Positions 13,315-19,750 of a stretch of 24,025 nucleotides of DNA are shown here, piece after piece (the first letter of the stretch is position 1; the number at the start of each line of letters is the position of its first letter). Below the pieces are notes generated by a model. The model worked only from the letters and a program-made list of their open reading frames with translations. It was not told where the DNA came from and made no database searches. The position numbers were made by a program, and so were the translations under genes. This stretch comes from an uncultured Oscillibacter sp. (lineage in GTDB: Bacteria > Bacillota > Clostridia > Oscillospirales > Oscillospiraceae). The stretch lies in the NCBI GenBank assembly GCA_910588005.1, contig CAJUQM010000039.1:1-24025 (forward strand), written 5' to 3'.

Positions 13315-14487
13315 TTACGCCCCTTCCTCTTTTTTCCTCGCGCCCCGCCTACGGACAGCCCGGCGCTTCTCCGTCTCCTCCTGAATTCCCTCCAGGGTCA
13401 TCAGCAGGTTGCTCTTAAACAGCAGTCCCACGAAGTTCAAAAGGCCCTCCCGGGTCTCCTTGTCCAGGTCCTTCATGGCCTTCACCATGGCCCCCGCCGC
13501 CTTGAAGGAGTCCGCCTTCAAATCCTTCAGCGTCACCGCGCCGGAGGCGGAGAGCACATCGAAGAGGGCGGTGACAAACCTCTCCCGCCGCTCCACCGGC
13601 ATGGCGTGGACCCACTCCCGCAGCGCCAGATCGCTGAGACGGGCCTGACGGGTCACCTGGCGGAGGGTGACGAAGCGGTCCCCCATCACCTGCCAGGAGA
13701 AGCCGTCGTGCTGCAAAAAGCCCAGCTGGTCGCTGTCCACCACGGCGTAGTCCTCCCCGTGCTCCAAGAGCATCCCCACCACCGAGGACTTGGGCACGAT
13801 AGAACGGATGCGGTCCGCCACCCGCCGGTGCTCCGGCAAGTCCAGCAAGTCCTCGTGAAAGCCGGGACCGTCATTGGACCAGACGTCCTCAATCCGCCGC
13901 TGGACGGCAGCAGGGCAGAACACGGCGGCGTATACTGCAAGATTCCCCCCTTTGGAGTGCCCTCCCAGACGGAGGCGGCGGCGGGGATATTGCTTTGCCA
14001 CGTCCCGTACATAGCGCACCGCATTCTTCTGGGCGGGCACCTCCGGCATACAGGCCAGCTCGAAGTCCTCCTTCCAGCCCGCCAGCGTGTCGTCCGTGCC
14101 CCGGAAGGAGAGATACACCAATCCGTCCCCGGTCTCCACGGACAGGGCCGCAAACTGCTCCCCCCTTCCCACGTCCAGGTGGTCCACGAAACCGTTCAGA
14201 CGCATTCCCCCAAACCGGCGGGACGCGGCCATCTTCCGCAGCATCTCCGGGATGGCGGCAGGCACCAGCACGCCCATGTCGATCTTCTCCCCCTCCGGGA
14301 AGCGGGCCAGAAACGACTCCGCCGCCTCCGCCAGCGGCACGCTCTCCCCCTCCCCGGGGCCGGGGACAATGCCCTGAAAGTCCACAAAGGACAGCTCCGC
14401 CAAAATCAGATTATCCACCTCATTGAAAGGGGACTGGGCCAGTGTCAAATCCCCCCGCCAGTCCAGATAGTCCATCAGATTCGCCAT
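13315..14487 (-). CDS. DUF2974 (Mbeg1-like) alpha/beta-hydrolase family protein
   Basis: This 390-residue protein opens with MANLMDYLDWRGDLTLAQSPFNEVDNLILAELSFVDF, typical of DUF2974. A lipase-like fold follows. LSFRGTDDTLAGWKEDF forms the oxyanion-loop region, and GGHSKGGNLAVYAA carries the nucleophile elbow G-H-S-K-G with Ser at about 178. Aspartate and histidine partners are plausible (VVDSDQ; LQHDGFSW) but not assigned. It has no signal peptide, so it is predicted cytoplasmic. The C-terminus is very basic (RRAVRRRGARKKEEGA). GAGGAG precedes the ATG by 6 bases. The 186 bases upstream hold no other confident gene. Substrate unknown. Confidence 0.9.
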   Translation of the reverse strand: MANLMDYLDWRGDLTLAQSPFNEVDNLILAELSFVDFQGIVPGPGEGESVPLAEAAESFLARFPEGEKIDMGVLVPAAIPEMLRKMAASRRFGGMRLNGFVDHLDVGRGEQFAALSVETGDGLVYLSFRGTDDTLAGWKEDFELACMPEVPAQKNAVRYVRDVAKQYPRRRLRLGGHSKGGNLAVYAAVFCPAAVQRRIEDVWSNDGPGFHEDLLDLPEHRRVADRIRSIVPKSSVVGMLLEHGEDYAVVDSDQLGFLQHDGFSWQVMGDRFVTLRQVTRQARLSDLALREWVHAMPVERRERFVTALFDVLSASGAVTLKDLKADSFKAAGAMVKAMKDLDKETREGLLNFVGLLFKSNLLMTLEGIQEETEKRRAVRRRGARKKEEGA

Positions 14488-14673
14488 AGTCCGCTCCTCA
14501 CTTGTAGTCGTCTTCCATGATATCCCAGTTTATCACCTTGCGGGCAAAACTAATCAGCCGCCGGTTTACGCCATGCCTTAAAAGAGAGAAAGCAGTCCCT
14601 CACCGCCGGAGATCCCGGGCCGCCGCCCCAGTGGAAACCGGTGATCCCAGAATCAATTTAGGGGCTTAAAACG

Positions 14674-15627
14674 TCAAAACAATCCCTCCGGAATCCGAAG
14701 ATCCTCCCTGGGCACGCTGTCCCAGGAAAAGTCTTCCAGCAGCATCTCCGCCGTCTTCGGCTCCGCCGAGGAATTAAAGCCCGCCAGATACGCCAGCTTC
14801 CCCAATATCTCCGCCGCCGTGAGACGGCCCTGCAGGCTGTCCAGCCCCGCGTCCGCATTCCGCTTGCTCAGCCGCCGCCCGTCCGCGGCCAGCAGCAGGG
14901 GGAAGTGGATAAACTCCGGCGCCGGAAGCTCCAGCAGCCGGTACAGCAGCAGCTGCCGGGGCGTGGAGGAGAGCAGGTCCGCTCCCCGCACCACCTGCGT
15001 AACTCCCATGGCGGCGTCATCCACCACCACCGCCAGCTGATAGGCGAACATCCCGTCGGACCGGCGCAAGAGAAAATCTCCGCAGTCCCGGGCCAAATTT
15101 TCCCGGCAGACGCCCATGTGCCCGTCGGTAAAGGCGATCTCCTCCTCCGGCACCCGCAGCCGCAGGGCCGGGGCGCGAGTCCCGGCCCGCTCCGCCGCCT
15201 CTGCCGCCGTCAAACGGCGGCAGGTCCCGGCATAGACCACCTGCCCGTCCTCCCGGTGGGGCGCGCTGGCGGCATGGAGTTCCGCCCGGGTGCAGAAACA
15301 GGGGTATACCAATCCCCGATCCGCTAAATGGTCCAGCGCGGCCTGATAGCGGGCCGTCCGCTCACTCTGGTAATAGGGACCGTCAGCTCCCCCGGAGCCG
15401 GGTCCCTCGTCCCAGTTAAGGCCCAGCCAACGGAGATCCTCCTCCATTTGAAGGGCGTACCGCCGGGGACAGCGGGCTGTATCCAAATCCTCCACCCGCA
15501 GCACTATCCTGCCGCCGCTCTGCCGGGCGCTGAGCCAGGCCAGCAGGCAGCAGAGAATATTTCCCAGATGAATCCGCCCGCTGGGCGAGGGGGCAAACCG
15601 CCCCTTTGGAATTATAGCGCGCTCCAT
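14674..15627 (-). CDS. gluQ: Glutamyl-Q tRNA(Asp) synthetase
   Basis: This 317-residue protein is a truncated glutamyl-tRNA synthetase lacking an anticodon-binding domain. It transfers activated glutamate to queuosine at the wobble base of tRNA-Asp. The class I motifs are present: HLGN at about 20-23 (FAPSPSGRIHLGN) and the KMSKS-like SKRN at about 254-257. The GluQ-type zinc site is intact, with Cys110, Cys112, Tyr132 and Cys136 (CFC...VYAGTC). It has its own extended -10 promoter. A GGAGG lies about 10 bases before the ATG. Full-length GltX is excluded by length and by the zinc motif. Confidence 0.92.
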   Translation of the reverse strand: MERAIIPKGRFAPSPSGRIHLGNILCCLLAWLSARQSGGRIVLRVEDLDTARCPRRYALQMEEDLRWLGLNWDEGPGSGGADGPYYQSERTARYQAALDHLADRGLVYPCFCTRAELHAASAPHREDGQVVYAGTCRRLTAAEAAERAGTRAPALRLRVPEEEIAFTDGHMGVCRENLARDCGDFLLRRSDGMFAYQLAVVVDDAAMGVTQVVRGADLLSSTPRQLLLYRLLELPAPEFIHFPLLLAADGRRLSKRNADAGLDSLQGRLTAAEILGKLAYLAGFNSSAEPKTAEMLLEDFSWDSVPREDLRIPEGLF

Positions 15628-15662
15628 GGACCTCTACCCTCCTGAATTTTGTATCTGCCGCT

Positions 15663-15671
15663 ATTATAGCA
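15663..15671 (-). promoter_or_regulatory. Promoter of gluQ, extended -10
   Basis: TATAAT (15663-15668) on the minus strand is preceded by TGC. A TTTTCA at the -35 position is 17 bases further up. It lies about 35 bases from the ATG. Confidence 0.75.
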
Positions 15672-15684
15672 CACGCCGGCGGAG

Positions 15685-15730
15685 TTGAAAAGGTGAAAGA
15701 CCCACCGCCGGAATGTTCCGGCGGTGGGTC
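15685..15730 (-). terminator. Terminator after the 57-residue gene
   Basis: A perfect 15-bp stem (15699-15713 with 15716-15730), with only a 2-base centre, is followed on the minus strand by TTTCACCTTTT. It lies just after the stop at 15744. Confidence 0.88.
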
Positions 15731-15743
15731 TCCTCTCGGTCTC

Positions 15744-15917
15744 TTATTGCATCAGCCGGTCCACACAGGCCCGCATCTCCTTCTTGGAGGCCGCAGCCCG
15801 GGCCGCATCCACAATGGCCTGCCGCTCCGATTCCGGCAGGGCGGCAAACCGCTCCATAGCCTCCGGGCGCTGGGCCAGGGCAAGACTCAGGCCCTGGGGA
15901 AGTTCCCGTTGATCCAT
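15744..15917 (-). CDS. Small conserved-looking protein (57 residues)
   Basis: The ATG at 15917 is 8 bases after GAGG; a GTG at 15926 overlaps that site and is rejected. The protein runs MDQRELPQGLSLALAQRPEAMERF with two helices around AALPESERQAIVDAARAA and KKEMRACVDRLM. Similar small proteins (ELP.G..MALAQNP.AM..F, ending in a K.EM..LV pattern) occur in gut Clostridia as far as I recall, with no known function. It follows the secreted stalk-domain gene by 42 bases and precedes a strong terminator, so the two are probably one transcript. Confidence 0.75.
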   Translation of the reverse strand: MDQRELPQGLSLALAQRPEAMERFAALPESERQAIVDAARAAASKKEMRACVDRLMQ

Positions 15918-15959
15918 CGCATTCACCTCGCCCCCCAGTATGCGCCGGAGGGACGGCGG

Positions 15960-16949
15960 TTATGCGTTATAGAAGTACAGGTTCAGCAGTAAACCAAGGT
16001 CTCCGGCGGCCAGATAGGTGATGCCCTCCTCTGTGACACAGGGGGCAAACAGCTCCCAGTCCCCGTCCTCAACACCGGGACGTTTGGCGGTCCCGGCTCC
16101 AGGAAGAACAGAGAAGATCTCCTTGTCCCCCTCCTTCACCGTGGCGCCCTGGCCGCTGACCCAGGTCACGTCATAGTTCACGGCCTCCGCCACCGCCCGC
16201 AGAGGCAGCAGTCCCGGACCGGACAGCTTGGCGTTTACCTCCAGCTTCTCGCCGTTCACCGTGACCTCGCCCTTGTCGTTCACGGTGTAATACCCGCGGT
16301 AGGCGTAGGGCAGCAAAAGCACCTTCTCCACCTTGCCGTCCTTGTCTTTCCAAACGAGGATCTGAGAGCCGGGCACCAGGTCGTCCACAGTGACAATCTG
16401 CCGGGTAAGCCAGGGTGTGAACTGGGCGGAGACGGGAATGGTCAGCGTCTCTCCGCCAGCCACCGGCAGATTCACCTCGGTCCGCTCCGGGGCGGGATAA
16501 ATGGCGGGCATCACCGTCTTGTCGGCACCGGTAATCTTATAGAACTCCGGCACCTTGTAATCCGCCGGGACATTGCCCACCACGATCAGGGCGGAGGTCT
16601 GGGGCGGCAGGCTCATGGTCATGGCGTTCCGCACCCAGGCGTACAGAGTGTCGCCGTCCTTGACCTTGCTCATATCCATGGGCTGCCCCGTCACGGCGTC
16701 CACGCAGGGCACACCCTCCGGCAGATGGACGACCACTTCCCGGTGGAGGGCGGTCTCGTCGTCAGTTTGCAGCAGCAGGCTGCCGCTCTCCATCTTGGTG
16801 ACCTTTCCCCAGACCCGAACAGGGGCAAGGCTTTCAACCTTCGGCGCGGGAGAGATCAGGGGGGCGTCCTCCTCCGCCGCCAAGGCGGGCAGAGACAGAA
16901 CCACGGCAGCGCACAGCGCTAAGGACAAAAATTTTACAAAACGCTTCAT
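15960..16949 (-). CDS. Secreted protein with copper-amine-oxidase-N-like stalk domain
   Basis: This 329-residue protein has a clear signal peptide (MKRFVKFLSLALCAAVVLSLPALA, cleavage about residue 24). A beta-rich middle region follows (WGKVTKMESGSLLLQTDD and later the GGETLTIPVSAQFTPWL segment). Near residues 230-275, LPLRAVAEAVNYDVTWVSGQGATVKEGDKE matches the Cu_amine_oxidN1/stalk domain (PF07833), often found in surface proteins of Firmicutes. There is no membrane anchor or sorting motif, so it is likely exported and held non-covalently or released. The name does not imply copper binding or oxidase activity. AAGGATG lies about 8 bases before the ATG. Confidence 0.85.
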   Translation of the reverse strand: MKRFVKFLSLALCAAVVLSLPALAAEEDAPLISPAPKVESLAPVRVWGKVTKMESGSLLLQTDDETALHREVVVHLPEGVPCVDAVTGQPMDMSKVKDGDTLYAWVRNAMTMSLPPQTSALIVVGNVPADYKVPEFYKITGADKTVMPAIYPAPERTEVNLPVAGGETLTIPVSAQFTPWLTRQIVTVDDLVPGSQILVWKDKDGKVEKVLLLPYAYRGYYTVNDKGEVTVNGEKLEVNAKLSGPGLLPLRAVAEAVNYDVTWVSGQGATVKEGDKEIFSVLPGAGTAKRPGVEDGDWELFAPCVTEEGITYLAAGDLGLLLNLYFYNA

Positions 16950-17069
16950 ATGGGTTCATCCTTTCTTGTTCAGTTGTATGTTCAGACGGACCGCGGGGGA
17001 AAAAAGTTCCCTCGTTTTTTCTGGAATTCAATAAAAATATTGATTTTATCCAAGATGAAAAAATAATGC

Positions 17070-17099
17070 TTGTCGAAGGCCCGGCGGAAATGATATACT
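17070..17099 (+). promoter_or_regulatory. Promoter of the DNA methyltransferase gene
   Basis: TTGTCG (17070-17075), an 18-base spacer and TATACT (17094-17099), with TG in the extended -10 position, lead into ATG 17134. Confidence 0.7.
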
Positions 17100-17133
17100 T
17101 TATTGTGTGATAATAGGCAGGCGAGGTGAGAAC

Positions 17134-18213
17134 ATGAGAGCCATTTCCCTTTTTTCCGGAGCCGGTGGCATGGACGCCGGATTCGAGGCGGCCGGCGTGG
17201 ATATTCTGTGGGCAAACGAATGCAACACGGACGCCGTAAACACCTACCGGGCCAATCATCTCGCCGCCCAGATTGAGCACGCCGATATCAGAGACGCAAA
17301 GCGGCTTCTCACGCGCTATGCGGATGAACCCATCGATTTGGTCTTTGGCGGCCCGCCCTGTCAGGGCTTCTCCGTCGCCGGAAAAATGGACCCAAATGAT
17401 GAGCGAAACACCATGGTGTGGGAATTTTTCGACGTGGTGGAAATGCTCTCTCCCAGCCTATTTGTGATGGAAAATGTCAAGGCGCTCGGCATGCTCGCCC
17501 GCTGGAGAGAGATGCGGGAAAAAATATTCAAGCGGTCTGGTGATCTGGGATACCACTGTTTCTCCCGCATTTTGAACGCCGCGGACTTCGGTGTTCCGCA
17601 AAACCGGGAGCGCGTCCTTTTTATCGGAGTCAAACTCCCCGGCGCAAACGGTGCGGAGGCCCTGTTTGACGCCTGTATCCAATCCAGGCGGAAACCACCG
17701 CCCTCCCTGCGGGAGTGCCTTCTCCGCGCCGGGACGGCGGGAACCCCGGAAAATCCAATCACCTGCACGGCTAAAATATCCCTGGCCCTGAACCCGGTGA
17801 TCCGGAGATCTCCGTACGCAGGTATGCTGTTCAACGGAGCGGGACGCCCCCTCAATCTGGACGGCCTGGCAAACACGCTCCCGGCCTCAATGGGCGGAAA
17901 TAAGACTCCCATTGTGGACGGCCGCCTGCTCCATGATCCCTCCGCTGAAAACTGGATCGCGGTTCACCACCAAAAGCTGCTGCGCGGAGAGGCGGACGCC
18001 GCTTCGCAGACAGTACCGGACTATTTCCGCCGCCTGACCATCCGTGAGGCCGCGGCGGTTCAGACCTTTCCCCCCGGCTACGTCTTCTGCGGGGAAAAAT
18101 CGTCAGTCTACCGGCAAATCGGAAACGCCGTCCCCTGCAGCCTGGCAAAGGCGATTGCGGAGGCGGTCATTGAAACTGCCCAAAATATGGAGCGTCTCCG
18201 CACCGCCGGATAA
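17134..18213 (+). CDS. Type II DNA (cytosine-5) methyltransferase
   Basis: This 359-residue protein has the full set of C5-methyltransferase motifs. Motif I is FSGAGGMDAGF (7-17, AdoMet binding). Motif IV is GGPPCQGFS (72-80) with catalytic Cys76. Motif VI is ENV (113-115). Motif VIII is FGVPQNRERVLFIG (152-165). Motif X is GNAVP (330-334). The segment between VIII and IX (about 190-300) is the target-recognition region. ATG 17134 is chosen because GAGGTGA sits just upstream; an ATG at 17107 is within the promoter region. It converges on the endonuclease gene and protects host DNA. The recognition sequence is unknown, although the partner nuclease resembles SacI. Confidence 0.95.
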   Translation: MRAISLFSGAGGMDAGFEAAGVDILWANECNTDAVNTYRANHLAAQIEHADIRDAKRLLTRYADEPIDLVFGGPPCQGFSVAGKMDPNDERNTMVWEFFDVVEMLSPSLFVMENVKALGMLARWREMREKIFKRSGDLGYHCFSRILNAADFGVPQNRERVLFIGVKLPGANGAEALFDACIQSRRKPPPSLRECLLRAGTAGTPENPITCTAKISLALNPVIRRSPYAGMLFNGAGRPLNLDGLANTLPASMGGNKTPIVDGRLLHDPSAENWIAVHHQKLLRGEADAASQTVPDYFRRLTIREAAAVQTFPPGYVFCGEKSSVYRQIGNAVPCSLAKAIAEAVIETAQNMERLRTAG

Positions 18214-18233
18214 GGCGGTGCGGAGACCTTTTT
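18194..18233. terminator. Convergent terminator overlapping the methyltransferase stop
   Basis: A perfect 14-bp GC-rich stem (18194-18207 with 18214-18227) has the loop 18208-18213, which contains the methyltransferase stop codon, and is followed by CTTTTT. It can stop both the methyltransferase and endonuclease transcripts. Confidence 0.88.
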
Positions 18234-19315
18234 CAGGCCCTAAGCACAGCCTGAAGCGCATCGTTCCACGCGGTCTTAACCGCCGCGGGGACATCTCCCT
18301 GCCGCAGCAAACCCAGCATCCGGTCCATAAACATCCTCCGCATGGAGGCGTCTCCCGCGGCAAATACCGCGGCCGCCAGATTCGTCAGTTTTATAAAGTT
18401 GACATCATAGCCCTGGGCGAAATATATTTTCGCAACGTCGTACACCCCTTCGTCAGGGACGGCCGACGTGTAAATGAACAGGTAATCCCGCACCGCGTTG
18501 GTCGCTATTTTCGTATGGAATGTGGTCTCTACCCGTGTTACGCCAATGGGGCGCTCCGTCACCTCAATGGCTTTGACAATCTCCTCTCCCCGTCTGATCG
18601 TAAGATCCCCAGGCGTCCCGGTGGCGCCGTCCGCCGAATTGACCCCCTGGCAATCGATGCTCCAGCCGCAGCGGTAAAACTCATTGACTGCCTCGAAGAG
18701 GGCCCGGGACACCAGCATCGGGATCATCCCGCCGCTCGGATTGTGCAAAAATGTATCCAAAAAATACCGGGTCTGCTCTATGCTGAGTTTCTCCACCGAG
18801 ACAAGACGGATGTCCGCCTGATCCCGCAGCTTGATAAACTCGTGGAGCAGGCACAGCACCACATCCTTGACGGTATGCCCCCGCGGCGTCTCAATGGCCT
18901 CCATAATCGCAAGCATCGCGTCATACCCCGCCTGGTCCCGCAGGCCGTCACGGGCAGAGGCGTCCAGCCGGACGTTTCTCCGAAAGGTCGCCAGATAGGG
19001 TCCTCTTGAACAGGGGATCTGTTTCGTCCTTAAAAAGGGATTGATGGCCTCCTCATCCAGAGAGCGGCCGTTGAAGGCGTCCGCCCCCTGCTTGATATAC
19101 GGGTGTCTGATATTCACCGCAGGGTCCAGATAGCGGGCCACCGCACAGCCCAGCAAAACCTCCCGGTACGACTGCGTCTTGGAGCGAAAAACCGCTCCAA
19201 AGGCGGCATGCTGTGTCTGCAGCAGCTCCTGCGCCGGCTCCGGGAGCTGGCCGGACACCTCCTGAAAGCAATCCCGTAAAAATTCACCTGCCATACCGTA
19301 ATCCAAGTTCGCCAC
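18233..19315 (-). CDS. Restriction endonuclease, SacI-like family
   Basis: This is a 360-residue protein. The GTG at 19315 is chosen because GAGGAGG (19322-19328) sits 7 bases upstream; an in-frame GTG at 19345 would leave that site inside the gene. The N-terminal half resembles SacI-family nucleases (DP..N.R..YI..GADAFNGRSL, then INPFLRTKQI and GPYLATFRRNVR). The C-terminal part carries a PD-(D/E)xK-like core: PGD at about 235-237, then a strand ending AIEVTE with Glu at about 251. The expected lysine position is Thr (ExT), a variation seen in some type II enzymes. It lies directly downstream of a controller-type gene and converges with the methyltransferase. Family recognition is from memory of SacI organisation, so moderate confidence. 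Confidence 0.65.
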   Translation of the reverse strand: MANLDYGMAGEFLRDCFQEVSGQLPEPAQELLQTQHAAFGAVFRSKTQSYREVLLGCAVARYLDPAVNIRHPYIKQGADAFNGRSLDEEAINPFLRTKQIPCSRGPYLATFRRNVRLDASARDGLRDQAGYDAMLAIMEAIETPRGHTVKDVVLCLLHEFIKLRDQADIRLVSVEKLSIEQTRYFLDTFLHNPSGGMIPMLVSRALFEAVNEFYRCGWSIDCQGVNSADGATGTPGDLTIRRGEEIVKAIEVTERPIGVTRVETTFHTKIATNAVRDYLFIYTSAVPDEGVYDVAKIYFAQGYDVNFIKLTNLAAAVFAAGDASMRRMFMDRMLGLLRQGDVPAAVKTAWNDALQAVLRA

Positions 19316-19331
19316 TCTATAGACCTCCTCA

Positions 19332-19583
19332 TCACAGCCGTTCACTGTCGTGTTTCATCTCAAACAGGCACCGCGGCTCAACGCCGAGAGCTTCTGCAAG
19401 GATTTCGATTTTATCCAGAGTGATATTCCGCCTGCCGCATTCGATCCCGCTGATAAAGGCGCGTCCCGATAAGGCATCTTTGTCTTTGATATCATTACAT
19501 CTCCCTGCCAAATCCTCCTGGCTATACCCCCGGCAACTGCGGTAATACTTCACATTTTTCCCAAACAGTTCGCGAATTCCCAA
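19332..19583 (-). CDS. XRE-family protein, probable restriction-modification controller (C protein)
   Basis: This 83-residue helix-turn-helix protein contains LFGKNVKYYRSCRGYSQEDLAGRCN as the first helices. AFISGIECGRRNITLDKIEILAEALGVEP follows as recognition helix and dimer segment, the classic C-protein/XRE pattern. The TTG start at 19583 has AAGGGGGG about 7 bases upstream; no ATG fits. The endonuclease GTG lies 16 bases after the stop. A controller upstream of the endonuclease gene typically delays nuclease expression after the system enters a new cell. Upstream CTTATAAG palindromes support self-regulation. Confidence 0.85.
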   Translation of the reverse strand: MGIRELFGKNVKYYRSCRGYSQEDLAGRCNDIKDKDALSGRAFISGIECGRRNITLDKIEILAEALGVEPRCLFEMKHDSERL

Positions 19584-19608
19584 AAAACCGCCCCCCTTGC
19601 ATACATGT

Positions 19609-19648
19609 ATTATACCCGTCTTTAAATATAGAGGCCAGTCCTTATAAG
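19609..19648 (-). promoter_or_regulatory. Controller-gene promoter with candidate C-box
   Basis: On the minus strand TATAAT (19609-19614) has a poor -35 (TGGCCT, 19632-19637). Just upstream of it lies the palindrome CTTATAAG (19641-19648). A second copy, again preceded by AG(T/C)C on the plus strand, lies at 19682-19689, 41 bases away. A weak -35 beside an activator palindrome is the C-protein layout. The remaining bases to 19690 show nothing else. Confidence 0.6.
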
Positions 19649-19687
19649 TATCTTTCCTCTTGCTTGTGAAACAGTTCAGCCCTTATA

Positions 19688-19736
19688 AGAAGAAAAAGCC
19701 ACCCCGCCCCTCATTAGAGGGGCAGGGTGGCTTTTT
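19688..19736 (-). terminator. Terminator of typA
   Basis: A 20-bp stem (19693-19712 with 19717-19736) has a 4-base loop and one wobble in the minus-strand RNA, followed by TTTTTCTTCTT on that strand. It starts 14 bases after the typA stop. Confidence 0.92.
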
Positions 19737-19750
19737 TCCCAGATGCCGTC

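Noticed and set aside
13282..14520. 412-codon plus-strand frame opposite the DUF2974 gene
   Set aside because: Antisense shadow with His/Gln/Pro-biased composition; it begins within the last palindrome.
14498..14590. Short minus-strand frame ending RKVINWDIMEDDYK just before the DUF2974 gene
   Set aside because: The residues look protein-like and it ends at the next gene's ribosome site, but there is no ATG, no convincing ribosome site and a stop shortly upstream. It may be a gene remnant; too weak to list.
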